64,000 nt of DNA from Bauldia sp. (GTDB lineage: Bacteria > Pseudomonadota > Alphaproteobacteria > Rhizobiales > Kaistiaceae). Below the pieces are notes generated by a model, which did no database searches, had not been told where the DNA came from, and saw nothing but the letters and a program-made list of their open reading frames with translations. Position numbers and translations under genes: made by a program. This document shows, piece after piece, positions 55,870 to 64,000 of the stretch (positions are counted from its first letter, which is position 1; each line of letters opens with the position of its first letter). Where the stretch lies: NCBI GenBank assembly GCA_026126065.1, contig JAHCJY010000002.1, positions 434,001-498,000 on the forward strand. The letters are read 5' to 3'.

Positions 55870-56661
55870 ATGCGGGTCGCTGGCGGGCGGGTCGCGCCGA
55901 TCGTGTGTATGGCGTTGCTGGACAAGTATGCCGGCGACGATCTGTTCGAGTTGATCGACCAGATCGCGAAGGCTGACAAGCTCGATGAAGGCCACGAGCT
56001 TCTACGGAATGCGCTCGGAACCTACGGTTTCGATCACGTCGTCTATATTGCCGTGAACCTGCCGAGCGAGAAGCGCGACCGGCCGCTCGTGGCGATGACC
56101 TATTCTGCCGAGTGGCAGAAGCACTACGCCCAGCGGGACTATGTCGATATCGATCCGGTGGTGAAGGCCGGCATCGGCGGCATCCTCCCCGTCGACTGGG
56201 AGTCGCTCGACCGCAAGCACCCCACGGTCAAGAAGTTCTTCGGCGAGGCACAGGAGTTCGATGTCGGCCCCCAGGGCATTTCGGTGCCCGTCCGCGGTCG
56301 CCATGGCGAGTTCGCCCTGTTCTCGGTGACGAGCCACGTCCCCGCGGCCGAATGGTCGCGGCTCAAGCAGATGCTGATGCGCGACCTGATGCTGCTCGCC
56401 TACAACTTCCACTCCTTCGCCCTGAAGGCGGAGCAGATCGAGGACGGCGACGACTATCGCGAAAAGCTGTCCTTCCGCGAGAGCGAATGCCTTCGCTGGA
56501 CCGCGATGGGCAAGTCGGCCTGGGACACCGGCCAGATCATGGGCGTCTCCGAGCGCACGGTGAAGTTCCACCTTGAGAACGCGCGCTCGAAGCTCCACGC
56601 CATGAATACAACTCATGCAGTATCCAAGGCAATTAGTCTCAACCTGATCGCGCTATACTGA
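55870..56661 (+). CDS. LuxR-family quorum-sensing regulator
   Basis: 263 residues: an N-terminal autoinducer-binding domain and a C-terminal HTH (LSFRESECLRWTAMGKSAWDTGQIMGVSERTVKFHLENAR). The acyl-homoserine lactone pocket residues known from TraR are kept: Trp and Tyr in EWQKHYAQRDY, Asp-Pro in DIDPVVK, Trp in PVDWES and Gly in GISVPVRG. ATG at 55870 follows AGGGACGG; an ATG at 55909 would begin MALLDKYAG and is a plausible alternative. The luxI gene follows on the same strand, so this is a complete pair. Confidence 0.92.
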   Translation: MRVAGGRVAPIVCMALLDKYAGDDLFELIDQIAKADKLDEGHELLRNALGTYGFDHVVYIAVNLPSEKRDRPLVAMTYSAEWQKHYAQRDYVDIDPVVKAGIGGILPVDWESLDRKHPTVKKFFGEAQEFDVGPQGISVPVRGRHGEFALFSVTSHVPAAEWSRLKQMLMRDLMLLAYNFHSFALKAEQIEDGDDYREKLSFRESECLRWTAMGKSAWDTGQIMGVSERTVKFHLENARSKLHAMNTTHAVSKAISLNLIALY

Positions 56662-56751
56662 CCGCGCCATAGATCGGATTGGATTGACTTCCCTAATCCT
56701 TTGTTACGACGCGCTCGGTTTGATCGCGTCAGCCGCACCCGCATGGGGGTG

Positions 56752-56771
56752 ACCTGACCAATCGGACAGGT
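56752..56771 (+). promoter_or_regulatory. Lux box upstream of luxI
   Basis: ACCTGACCAATCGGACAGGT, a 20-bp dyad (8 of 10 base pairs match) of the kind bound by LuxR-family dimers. It lies in the 176-base gap between the luxR and luxI genes, 66 bases before the luxI ATG. TAGACT at 56793-56798 is a possible -10 box, which would put the dyad at about -42 as in classic activated promoters. Confidence 0.8.
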
Positions 56772-56837
56772 AGCCTTCAACTATGTTCGTCCTAGACTTT
56801 CTCCCATGCGCTCGGATGCGATAAGGAAGAGGCCACC

Positions 56838-57482
56838 ATGATCCGAGTAGTTCAAGGAAATCAGCGGGGCATGTACCCCCGCGAAATCGACGCGATGCAC
56901 CGGTTGCGTCGCAAGGTATTTCACGAGCGCATGGGATGGGACGTCGCCGTCATCCGCCAGTGGGAGATAGATGGCTTCGATGTCTTTGATCCGCTCTACC
57001 TTCTTTCGATCGATCACAACGACCGTGTCGTCGGATCGCTCCGGCTTCTGCCGACGACCGGATTCACGATGATCAACGACGTGTTCGCCGACCTCCTGCC
57101 CGACGGCAATCCGATCCACAGCCCGCTGATCTGGGAGTCGAGCCGGTTCTCCGTCGACCATGAGGCCGACGTTCCGATCGGCCCGAACGGCATCAGCCGG
57201 GCGACGGCGGAGCTGGGGCTGGCGATGAACCAGATCGGGATGCAGCTGGGCCTGAGCCACATCGTCACGGTCTACGACGCGATCGTCCATCGCACGCTCC
57301 GCAAGGCGCGTTGCGCCGGCGAACCGATCGGGCCGGCGAAGCGGGTGGGCGGCACGCTCGCCTACGCCGTGTTCTACGAAGTCAGCGCCGAAACCGAGCG
57401 CGCCACGAGGGCTGCGAGCGGGATCTACGGGCCGGTGCTCGAAACCGACATGGAGGTCATGCCCCAGCTGAAGGTGGCCTGA
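56838..57482 (+). CDS. LuxI-type acyl-homoserine lactone synthase
   Basis: 214 residues of the autoinducer synthase family. The conserved residues are visible: Arg, Phe and Trp of LRRKVFHERMGW, Asp and Asp in IDGFDVFDP, Arg in GSLRLLPTTG and Glu/Arg in WESSRFSVD. It makes the signal from SAM and an acyl-ACP (or acyl-CoA); the acyl chain cannot be told. GGAAGAGG precedes the ATG. Placed right of its LuxR regulator behind a lux box, so positive feedback is likely. Confidence 0.95.
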   Translation: MIRVVQGNQRGMYPREIDAMHRLRRKVFHERMGWDVAVIRQWEIDGFDVFDPLYLLSIDHNDRVVGSLRLLPTTGFTMINDVFADLLPDGNPIHSPLIWESSRFSVDHEADVPIGPNGISRATAELGLAMNQIGMQLGLSHIVTVYDAIVHRTLRKARCAGEPIGPAKRVGGTLAYAVFYEVSAETERATRAASGIYGPVLETDMEVMPQLKVA

Positions 57483-57493
57483 CGAACAGGACT

Positions 57494-57522
57494 GCGGAAG
57501 GGGTCCCCCCCAACCCTTCCGC
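57494..57522 (+). terminator. Terminator-like hairpin after luxI
   Basis: GCGGAAGGG and CCCTTCCGC pair perfectly (9 bp) around an 11-base loop, 12 bases after the luxI stop and before the convergent glycosyltransferase gene. No T-run follows. Confidence 0.5.
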
Positions 57523-57625
57523 GCCTGAGACCTGGCGGAGCGGAATCGGCAGATGAGGCCACGGCCGCTGACCCGAGTCCCCTCTCGGAGTTGTGCCGGC
57601 TGCCGCTCCGCTCCGCCAGGGACCC

Positions 57626-58480
57626 TCACCGCATCCAGCGGCTCGGACGGAGCCGTGCACCGAGCCGGCGCCAGTGACCGGCCGTCGCATACGGGCGATC
57701 CCAGATCTCGAAGCTGGCATGGTCGAAACGCCGGGCGAGCCAGGCCTCGGTTGCGGCATCGAAGCGGGCAATACCGCCCGCGGCGGCAGACCCGTGCCTG
57801 AGCCATTCACCGGTGTGAAACGCCATCCCGCCGGGATGGGCGTGCGCAAGATACGTCCCGAGCGTCTCGTACTCGCTGAACCCCGACTTCAGCGAGAAGT
57901 CGATCGCCCCGATGATTGCCTCGAACCAGGGGCGCCCGCTCCGCCGTTCCACCTCGGCCGCGAAGGAGCGCGCCAGGCGTGTCCGTACGGGAAAGCACTG
58001 CGCCACGAAGGATGCCGAGTGGCTCGGCGCCAGGCCGAGGAGGCGCTCGATGGCGTCGAAATACGGGTCGTGCCGCTCATGCGAGGTGTAGTAGAGGAGC
58101 CGCCCCGCAGCGTCCAGGAAGCGGAGCGGCCGCAGCGGGATCGCGTCGGCATCCCAGATCAGCACCGTCTCGCACGGTGCCTGGATGACCGCGCCCAGCT
58201 TGATGAACTGTTGCAGGTACCATCCGAACCGGCCGCCGGATCCGGCCGGAATGGCGGCGCGCAGCAACGGCGCTATCGCGCCGACATGACGCGACTCCGG
58301 GACCACCTCGATGCCGGGCGGCGTCAGGGAGCGGAACAGCGGCAGGTCGTCGTCCGGGACGACCACCGTGTAGGCCCCGGCCTCGATATGGCGAAGGATG
58401 TTCGGCGCACCGCGCGCCCACACTGCGGCGTGCGTCGTGGCGCAGACGCTGATTACGAGGTCGATTGCGTCACCCATCAC
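57626..58480 (-). CDS. DUF6492-type glycosyltransferase-like protein, second of tandem pair
   Basis: 284 residues, no signal peptide or membrane segment. The fold pattern is that of a GT-A glycosyltransferase with the metal-binding DxD in LIWDADAIPLRPL (about residue 110). The upstream gene is its paralogue, sharing WD-D, YLQQFIKL, FSEYE-LGT and HPGGMAFH-type stretches, and the two overlap as ATGA. Sugar donor and acceptor are unknown; surface polysaccharide decoration is a guess. Convergent with luxI. Confidence 0.75.
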   Translation of the reverse strand: MMGDAIDLVISVCATTHAAVWARGAPNILRHIEAGAYTVVVPDDDLPLFRSLTPPGIEVVPESRHVGAIAPLLRAAIPAGSGGRFGWYLQQFIKLGAVIQAPCETVLIWDADAIPLRPLRFLDAAGRLLYYTSHERHDPYFDAIERLLGLAPSHSASFVAQCFPVRTRLARSFAAEVERRSGRPWFEAIIGAIDFSLKSGFSEYETLGTYLAHAHPGGMAFHTGEWLRHGSAAAGGIARFDAATEAWLARRFDHASFEIWDRPYATAGHWRRLGARLRPSRWMR

Positions 58481-59355
58481 CCGGCCCGGTTATCCCCTCG
58501 CCGGATTGTCCGACCAGTTACTCTCGCCAGACGTTTCGCGCCGCGCAGCATCCGCCGGAAGGCGCCCGGCGGGACGTCCCACAGCTCGAAGGCCACATAG
58601 TCGTATTGCTCGGCGAGGTGCGCCTCGGCAGGATCGTCGAGACGCTCGATGCCGCCGATCGTTGACGTACCCGTCAGTAGCCATGGGCTGGCGCTGAACG
58701 CCATCCCCTCGAGGTGGCGATGGGAAAAGAATGTCCCGAGGAGCTCATACTCGCTGAACCCGGCCGCGACGCCGGGATCGATCCCGGCCGCGATCGCCTC
58801 CGGCCAGGGCTTCCCATGCCTCTCCTCGATCGCCGCAAGGCACTCCCGGACCCATTCCGGCCGCACCGGGAGGCATTGCGCCGAGAACGACCGGCCGACC
58901 AGCGGATCGAGCCCGAGGATGCGACGCACGGCTTCCACATGGGTCGGATTGCGGTCGTCCGAAAGGTGGAAGACCAGACGGCTGCGCTCGTCGACGAAGG
59001 CGAACGGGCGGAGCGGCACGGTATCGCCGTCCCACAGCAGCGCGGCGTCGACGTTCGCCTTCGCCATGGCCTCGAGCTTCACGAACTGCTGCAGGTAGAA
59101 CGGGACGCGCATGGGATCGTGCGCGGAAAGCGCCGCCAGGAGCGGCAGTGACGAAATCCCGAGGTAGCGCGAGTCCGGCGCCACCTCGAACTCGAGGGGC
59201 GTGATCGACCGGAACAGCGGGATCGCCGCGTCCGGAACGGCGACTACATAGTCGACCGCATGGACGTGGCGCAGCAGGTTCCGGGAAGCGTGCTGCCAGA
59301 CGGCGGCATGCTTCGGGCTGCAGGTGCAGAAGAGGAGGCCCAGCGTCGCCGTCAT
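58477..59355 (-). CDS. DUF6492-type glycosyltransferase-like protein, first of tandem pair
   Basis: 292 residues, paralogous to the next gene; DxD in LLWDGDTVPLRPF, N-terminal LLFCTCSPKHAAVWQHASRNLLRHV and the FSEYELLGTFFSHRHLEGMAF block. The pair probably arose by tandem duplication and may form a heterodimer or act in sequence. Located beside the quorum-sensing genes but in opposite orientation, so co-regulation is not shown by the sequence. Confidence 0.75.
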   Translation of the reverse strand: MTATLGLLFCTCSPKHAAVWQHASRNLLRHVHAVDYVVAVPDAAIPLFRSITPLEFEVAPDSRYLGISSLPLLAALSAHDPMRVPFYLQQFVKLEAMAKANVDAALLWDGDTVPLRPFAFVDERSRLVFHLSDDRNPTHVEAVRRILGLDPLVGRSFSAQCLPVRPEWVRECLAAIEERHGKPWPEAIAAGIDPGVAAGFSEYELLGTFFSHRHLEGMAFSASPWLLTGTSTIGGIERLDDPAEAHLAEQYDYVAFELWDVPPGAFRRMLRGAKRLARVTGRTIRRGDNRAG

Positions 59356-59520
59356 GACCTGGCCCCCACCAGCACAACCGGAGGTTAAACGCCTCGGTTC
59401 TTGTATACCGCACGGAAGACCGGCGCGGTAGGCTGGCGCATCCCATGCGCTGGATCAGCGCGCCTGATCGCGGTACACGCGGATATCGAGTCGCCCAGGT
59501 CGTTCGCCTGGCCGCTCCGC

Positions 59521-60990
59521 ATGACGAGGCGCCGTTTCGTGCTCCCGAGGCTCTGGCCTGCCGTTCACAGCCTCGGCTGGATCGTGCTCACGCTCGCGGC
59601 CGCCGAAGCCATTATGGCCGGCGTCGCCTATGGCGGCGACGACGGCGAAGGGTCGTCCTTCGCAATCGGCGCGGCGATCTCGCTTCTCGCGGGCGGCGCG
59701 GCGGTGATGACTACCAAGGGACGCGCCTTCGAGCTGAGTTTTCGCGATGCGGTGATCCTGACGGTCGCGGCCTGGGTGGTCGTCCCCGTGTTCGCCTCTG
59801 TCCCCTTCCTGCTCAAGCCGGACGACCTTTCGCTGGTCGACGCCTTCTTCGAGATGGTCTCCGCGGTGACCACGACGGGGGCAACCGTGATGACCGGCCT
59901 GGACGACCGACCGCCGTCGCTCCTGCTGTGGCGCTCCACCGTGCAATGGCTCGGCGGTTTCGGCATCATTGGCCTTGCCCTCATCATCCTGCCGTTCCTC
60001 AAGATCGGCGGCATGCAGCTGTTCCGGATGGAATTCACGGACCGCGGCGACAAGGCGCTGCCGCGCGTCCGCCAGATCGCCCGGGCCCTGGGACAGATCT
60101 ATCTCGGCCTCACGGCCGCGTGCTTCGTCGTCTACCTCCTCCTCGGGATGACGCCGTTCGATGCGTTGAACCATGCGATGACGACGGTCTGCACCGGCGG
60201 CATGTCCACCCACGACCTGTCGTTCGGCTACTTCGAGAACGAGGCGCTCCACTGGGCGGCGGTGGTCTTCATGATCGCGGGCGCGATCCCGTTCATGGCG
60301 TATCTTCGCTTCGTCGGCCGCGGCACCTTCCGCGAACGGATCGAACCGCAGATTCCGGTTCTGATCGGCATACTGGGGGGCGTGGCCGCCCTGATGGCCA
60401 TCTACCTCCTGGCGTCGGGCGAGTTCACCAATGTCGGGGAAGCGGTGACGCGGGCAACGTTCAACGTCGCTTCGATCGTCACCACGACCGGGTACTCGTC
60501 GGCCGACTACATGGCGTGGGGCGAGTTCGCGATCCTCGTCTTCTTCCTGATCACCTTCGTCGGCGGCAGCAGCGGATCGACGAGTGGCGGCATCAAGATC
60601 ATGCGGTTCCAGATCGTCTGGGCGACGATCGTCCAGCAGATCCACCGGCTGGTGCACCCGCACGCGGTGACGCCCATCCGCTTCGGCGGCCGCACGGTGG
60701 GCGACGATCAGGTCCTGTCGGTGGCGGTGTTCGTGGTGGCCTTCCTCGGCCTGGTGGCGATCGGAGCCCTGCTCCTCAGCCTTACGGGACTCGACTTCCT
60801 CTCGGCAGCGTCAGGCGCCGCCCAGGCCGTTGCCAATGTCGGCCCCGGGCTCGGCAGCATCATCGGTCCGGCGGGAAGCTACGCCAGTCTCAGCGACATC
60901 CAGAAGCTCGTCCTGTGCGCCCTGATGGTCCTCGGGCGGCTCGAGATTCTCTCGGTGCTGGTGCTGTTCTCGTCGCGGTTCTACCGCTGA
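59521..60990 (+). CDS. trkH: TrkH-type potassium uptake channel subunit
   Basis: 489 residues, about ten membrane helices. The four pore loops of the Trk/Ktr/HKT family are visible: TTTGATVMTG, VCTGGMSTHD, VTTTGYSSAD and ANVGPGLGSI, each with the selectivity glycine. TrkH works with the cytoplasmic regulator TrkA, which is not in the window. I chose ATG 59521 because the conserved part begins RLWPAVHSLGW; an ATG at 59401 would add 40 residues of low conservation. Confidence 0.93.
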   Translation: MTRRRFVLPRLWPAVHSLGWIVLTLAAAEAIMAGVAYGGDDGEGSSFAIGAAISLLAGGAAVMTTKGRAFELSFRDAVILTVAAWVVVPVFASVPFLLKPDDLSLVDAFFEMVSAVTTTGATVMTGLDDRPPSLLLWRSTVQWLGGFGIIGLALIILPFLKIGGMQLFRMEFTDRGDKALPRVRQIARALGQIYLGLTAACFVVYLLLGMTPFDALNHAMTTVCTGGMSTHDLSFGYFENEALHWAAVVFMIAGAIPFMAYLRFVGRGTFRERIEPQIPVLIGILGGVAALMAIYLLASGEFTNVGEAVTRATFNVASIVTTTGYSSADYMAWGEFAILVFFLITFVGGSSGSTSGGIKIMRFQIVWATIVQQIHRLVHPHAVTPIRFGGRTVGDDQVLSVAVFVVAFLGLVAIGALLLSLTGLDFLSAASGAAQAVANVGPGLGSIIGPAGSYASLSDIQKLVLCALMVLGRLEILSVLVLFSSRFYR

Positions 60991-60993
60991 CGA

Positions 60994-61077
60994 TCAGAAT
61001 GCGCCGATGACGATGGCGGCAATGAAGGCGAACGCGGCGCCGAATGCGGCGAGCCGAAGCGAGACGCTCATGGTCAT
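60994..61077 (-). CDS. 27-residue hydrophobic small protein
   Basis: A short reading frame on the minus strand: MTMSVSLRLAAFGAAFAF then IAAIVIGAF, a single membrane helix with a basic residue before it. AGGAGG stands nine bases before the ATG at 61077, which is among the best ribosome-binding sites in the window. The stop is 3 bases from that of trkH, which is convergent. Similar tiny membrane proteins sit near transporters and could modulate them, but no function can be assigned. Confidence 0.6.
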   Translation of the reverse strand: MTMSVSLRLAAFGAAFAFIAAIVIGAF

Positions 61078-61221
61078 GGGAACCGCCCTCCTCGTGACAG
61101 CCGGATTGCAGGCTACGACAGGAATCCGGCCTTGCGAAGCAAAACGGATCGCCGGACCGGACCCCTGTGGGTAACCTGTTCCAAGTCCGCGCCGTGACCG
61201 GACCCGCCGGGCGGCCTGACC

Positions 61222-61995
61222 TCAGCGCCGCACCGCAACCATGAACAGCCGCGGGAAACGCAGCAGCACCTTGCCGTCGGCCTGCAGCGGATAGGCCGTC
61301 GCGATCCGCGCGCGATAGGCGGCGAGGAAACCCTCCTGTTCGGCCGCGTCGAGCGGCTCGAGATACGGCCGGAGCCCACTCCCCTTCAGCCACTCGACCA
61401 CCGCCTCATGCCCGTCGAGGACGTGGAGGTATGTCGTGCGCCAGATGTCGACCGAGCGCGCCAGCGGCGCGAGGCGGCCGTAATACGCCTCAGCCGGATG
61501 GACCCGGTCGCGCTGCGCTTCGGCGGCATCGACAAGGTCCGGCCGGCCGACATCCATCGCGGTTTCCCGCATCAGCACGTGGTTGAGTTCGGACTTGTTG
61601 TCGGGAATCTGCACCGCGAGGACGCCGCCCGCCTCCAGCCCGCCGAGGATGCGGGCAAGGATCGCAAGGTGTCCGCTCACCCACTGCATCACCGCATTGG
61701 AGAACACGAGGTCCGTCCCCGCCGGCGGCCGCCACCCGGCTACATCGGCCTCGACGAAACGGAGGCCCGGCAGCCGCTGGCGCGCGGCGTCGAGCATCTC
61801 GGCCGACGTGTCGAAGCCGCTCACGGCTGCCGACGGGAAGCGCTGGACGAGGAGCTCCGTCGAGTTCCCCGGCCCGCAGCCCGCATCGACCACGGCCCGC
61901 GGCTCAGCCAACGGCACGCGCGCGAGAAGTTCCTCGGCGGCGCGGGTCCGTTCGGACGCGAATTTGAGGTACTGGCCGGCGGACCAGGTGGGCAT
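61222..61995 (-). CDS. tam: Trans-aconitate 2-methyltransferase
   Basis: 257 residues, class I SAM methyltransferase: VVDAGCGPGNSTELL (motif I), FDTSAEMLDAARQRLP (motif II), FSNAVMQWVSGH and LRPYLEPLDAAEQEGFLAAYRARIATAYP toward the C-terminus are characteristic of Tam. It methylates trans-aconitate, which forms spontaneously from cis-aconitate and inhibits aconitase. Cytoplasmic. Confidence 0.9.
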   Translation of the reverse strand: MPTWSAGQYLKFASERTRAAEELLARVPLAEPRAVVDAGCGPGNSTELLVQRFPSAAVSGFDTSAEMLDAARQRLPGLRFVEADVAGWRPPAGTDLVFSNAVMQWVSGHLAILARILGGLEAGGVLAVQIPDNKSELNHVLMRETAMDVGRPDLVDAAEAQRDRVHPAEAYYGRLAPLARSVDIWRTTYLHVLDGHEAVVEWLKGSGLRPYLEPLDAAEQEGFLAAYRARIATAYPLQADGKVLLRFPRLFMVAVRR

Positions 61996-62012
61996 GGCGT
62001 CTGGTCCTGAAA

Positions 62013-62303
62013 CTACGCGGCGCGCGGGCTGACGTCCTTCTCTATCACCGGCCCTACATCCATGCGCGCCCGACTGAGGTCGTATGCCGCCTGCAGGTTC
62101 ATCCAGAACTCCGGCGTCGTACCGAAGAAGCGACCGAGCCGGAGCGCCGTATCCGCCGTCACACCACGCCGACCTTTGAGGATGGCGCCGATGCGCGTGG
62201 CCGGCACCCGCAGGGACAAGGCGAGCGCATTGGCTGACATGCCGAGCGGCGACAGGAACTCCTCGGCGAGAATCTCGCCGGGATGCGTGCGGACGCGATG
62301 CAT
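62013..62303 (-). CDS. higA: HigA-type antitoxin
   Basis: 96 residues. A HTH/XRE domain of the HigA type: MHRVRTHPGEILAEEFLSPLGMSANALALSLRVPATRIGAILKGRRGVTADTALRLGRFF. It neutralises the HigB toxin and represses the operon. I chose ATG 62303 because MHRVRTHPGE is the usual beginning, 4 bases after the higB stop. The toxin-first gene order is typical of higBA. Confidence 0.92.
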   Translation of the reverse strand: MHRVRTHPGEILAEEFLSPLGMSANALALSLRVPATRIGAILKGRRGVTADTALRLGRFFGTTPEFWMNLQAAYDLSRARMDVGPVIEKDVSPRAA

Positions 62304-62307
62304 GACG

Positions 62308-62586
62308 TCAGTGGTAGTCGACGATCTCGACATTCTCGGCTCCTTCCGGCGACCAGACGAAACAGATGCGCCACTGGTCATTGATGCGGATCGAGTGCTG
62401 CCCCGCACGATCGCCCTTTAACGCTTCGAGCCGGTTTCCGGGCGGCGCGCGAAGGTCCGACAACACTGAGGCGGCATCCAGCATATCGAGCTTCCGCAGC
62501 GCCTGCGGCGCAATGGCCGCCAACCGGCGCACCGTCGCTCCCAGCCAAAGCCGCTCGGTATCCCGATCACCGAAGCCCTTGATCAC
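62308..62586 (-). CDS. higB: HigB-type toxin (RelE superfamily mRNA interferase)
   Basis: 92 residues of the HigB/RelE family: GDRDTERLWLGATVRRLAAIAPQALRKLDMLDAASVLSDLRAPPGNRLEALKGDRAGQHSIRINDQWRICFVW. Such toxins cut mRNA in the ribosome. The start is GTG at 62586. Operator-like dyads are 8 bases upstream. Confidence 0.92.
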   Translation of the reverse strand: MIKGFGDRDTERLWLGATVRRLAAIAPQALRKLDMLDAASVLSDLRAPPGNRLEALKGDRAGQHSIRINDQWRICFVWSPEGAENVEIVDYH

Positions 62587-62593
62587 ACCAATA

Positions 62594-62618
62594 GCGTACT
62601 ACGCGAAGCGTAATACGC
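62594..62618 (-). promoter_or_regulatory. Twin operator dyads of the higBA operon
   Basis: Two 11-bp dyads, GCGTACTACGC (62594-62604) and GCGTAATACGC (62608-62618), 14 bases centre to centre, directly before the higB start. On the minus strand TTGGCG and TACGCT, 17 bases apart, are a possible -35/-10 pair overlapping them. This layout fits autorepression by HigA. Confidence 0.7.
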
Positions 62619-62663
62619 CAAGCGTCTACCTGCCTCGCCTCCCCTGCTTCTCGGGGCCCTACG

Positions 62664-64000
62664 CTAACTCCGCGTGAGCCGCTTGTACTTCAGCCGCCGC
62701 GGCAGCACCGAATCCTCGCCGAGCCGCCGCTTCTTGTCTTCCTCGTAGTCGGCGAAATTGCCTTCAAACCACTCGACGTGGCTGTCGCCCTCGAAGGAGA
62801 GGATGTGCGTGGCCATGCGGTCGAGGAACATGCGGTCGTGGCTGATGATGACCGCGCAGCCGGCGTAGTCCTCAAGCGCCTCTTCGAGCGCCGAGAGCGT
62901 CTCGGTGTCGAGGTCGTTGGTCGGCTCGTCGAGGAGGAGGACGTTCGAGCCCGTCTTCAGGAGCTTGGCGAGGTGGACGCGGTTGCGCTGGCCGCCCGAG
63001 AGATTGCCGACCTTGGCCTGCTGGTCGCCGCCCTTGAAGTTGAAGGCGCCGACATAGGCGCGCGAGTTCACCTCGCGCTTGCCGAGCTTGATGATCTCCT
63101 GCCCGTCCGAGATTTCCTCCCACACGGTCTTGTTCGGGTTGAGCGTGCGGTTCTGGTCGACGTAGCCGAGGTGGACGCTGTCGCCGAGCTTGATGGTGCC
63201 TGAATCCGGCTTCTCCTCGCCCATGATCATCCTGAACAGCGTCGTCTTGCCGGCGCCGTTCGGGCCGATGACGCCGACGATGCCGCCGGGCGGCAGCTTG
63301 AAGGAGAGGTCCTCGATCAGCAGGCGATCGCCGAATCCCTTCGAGAGGTGGTCGAAGTCGATGACGTTCTGGCCGAGGCGCTCGCCGGCCGGGATGACGA
63401 TCTGCACGTCGCCCGGACGGCGGTCCTCGGCGCGCTTGACGAGCTCGTCATACGCCTTGATGCGGGCCTTCGATTTCGCCTGCCGGGCCTTCGGCGACGC
63501 CTGGATCCACTCGCGCTCGGCGTTGATCGCCCGCTGCCGCGTCTGCTCCTCGCGGCCCTCCTGCGCGAGGCGTTTGGCCTTCTTGTCGAGGTAGGCGGAG
63601 TAATTGCCCTCGTACGGCAGGCCGCGGCCGCGATCGAGCTCGAGGATCCAGCCGGTGACGTTGTCGAGGAAATAGCGGTCGTGGGTCACGATCAGGATCG
63701 CGCCCGGATACTCGCGGAGATGATTTTCGAGCCAGTGCACCGTCTCGGCGTCGAGGTGGTTCGTCGGCTCGTCGAGGAGAAGAAGGTCCGGCTGCGACAG
63801 GAGGAGCGTGCACAGCGCGATGCGGCGCTTCTCGCCGCCCGACAGGCGCGTGACGTCGGCGTCACCCGGCGGGCAGCCGAGCGAATCCATCGCCTGCTCG
63901 ACCTGCGCGTCGAGGTCCCACAAATTCTGGCTGTCGATGAGGTCCTGGAGCTTTGCGCCCTCCTCCGCCGTCTCGTCGGAGTAGTTCATCATCAGCTCGT
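62664..64000 (-). CDS. ettA: EttA-type ABC-F translation factor (partial)
   Basis: The C-terminal 445 residues; the start lies beyond the right edge. Two ABC domains: the first shows signature [11 protein letters not shown] and Walker [17 protein letters not shown]; the second has Walker A GPNGAGKT, signature [13 protein letters not shown] and Walker [17 protein letters not shown]. The arm/linker region between domains ([31 protein letters not shown]) and the C-terminal [10 protein letters not shown] are those of EttA. It binds the ribosomal E-site and gates elongation according to energy charge. Confidence 0.93.
   Translation of the reverse strand, partial: ELMMNYSDETAEEGAKLQDLIDSQNLWDLDAQVEQAMDSLGCPPGDADVTRLSGGEKRRIALCTLLLSQPDLLLLDEPTNHLDAETVHWLENHLREYPGAILIVTHDRYFLDNVTGWILELDRGRGLPYEGNYSAYLDKKAKRLAQEGREEQTRQRAINAEREWIQASPKARQAKSKARIKAYDELVKRAEDRRPGDVQIVIPAGERLGQNVIDFDHLSKGFGDRLLIEDLSFKLPPGGIVGVIGPNGAGKTTLFRMIMGEEKPDSGTIKLGDSVHLGYVDQNRTLNPNKTVWEEISDGQEIIKLGKREVNSRAYVGAFNFKGGDQQAKVGNLSGGQRNRVHLAKLLKTGSNVLLLDEPTNDLDTETLSALEEALEDYAGCAVIISHDRMFLDRMATHILSFEGDSHVEWFEGNFADYEEDKKRRLGEDSVLPRRLKYKRLTRS

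Noticed and set aside
56693-56707. CTAA-N7-TTAC as a CtrA site before luxI
   Set aside because: Two mismatches to the core and no functional reason; such matches are expected by chance.
1-64000. tRNA, rRNA and riboswitches
   Set aside because: I looked in the gene-free stretches for GGTTCGAATC-type T-loops, rRNA blocks and common riboswitch cores and saw none; the only structural RNA I can support is RNase P RNA.

Overview
This window is very GC-rich chromosomal DNA from an alphaproteobacterium, most likely of the order Hyphomicrobiales (Rhizobiales). The evidence is a division and cell wall (dcw) cluster in alphaproteobacterial order with lpxC and bamD after ftsZ, an FtsZ of about 600 residues with a long linker, a DksA with a single cysteine, TTAA-N7-TTAA boxes of the CtrA type, and a family of palindromic repeats common in such genomes. 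Nothing in the sequence names the species.

The backbone is the dcw cluster on the minus strand: mraZ, rsmH, ftsL, ftsI, murE, murF, mraY, murD, ftsW, murG, murC, murB, ddl, ftsQ, ftsA, ftsZ, lpxC, bamD. Nearly every joint from mraZ to murD and from ddl to ftsA is an ATGA, GTGA or TGATG overlap, so most of it should be translationally coupled. The mraZ promoter carries 10-11 bp phased TGGG repeats, as expected for MraZ autoregulation. The cluster is opened twice. Between murC and murB lie an alpha/beta hydrolase, a YcjX-YcjF pair, a SixA-like phosphatase, a FlgN-like coiled-coil protein behind a CtrA box, and dksA. Between murB and ddl lies a 15 kb accessory block.

That block (about 7.2-22.1 kb) centres on a PQQ-dependent dehydrogenase whose usual metal ligands are largely replaced. 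With it are a mono-haem cytochrome c, a MxaJ/XoxJ-type periplasmic protein, an ABC-2 transporter with two paralogous permeases that flank a catalytically dead site-2-protease homologue, a second solute-binding-type protein, a giant protein with two VWA domains plus a membrane partner, and a stand-alone LuxR-type regulator. Three exact copies of a 16-bp palindrome sit in front of all its main transcription units. I regard this block as the best candidate for a little-described system.

Right of mraZ are a VOC dioxygenase and a single-domain GIY-YIG nuclease flanked by inverted copies of a palindromic repeat, one copy being split by an IS30-family insertion. Then come an esterase, the RNase P RNA, glutamate racemase, a methyltransferase and a DjlA-like protein. 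A fused hydantoinase/oxoprolinase A-B gene follows, with a linker encoded by the same palindromic repeat; its block is bracketed by inverted heptamer (GCGARTA) arrays. The rest holds a lysine-alanine-proline miniprotein, an extensin-like lipoprotein, a cation efflux protein, an ECF sigma/anti-sigma pair, a complete LuxR-LuxI quorum-sensing pair with a lux box, two tandem DUF6492-type glycosyltransferases, a TrkH channel, a 27-residue membrane protein, a methyltransferase, a HigBA toxin-antitoxin module with twin operators, and the 3' part of an EttA-type ABC-F gene.
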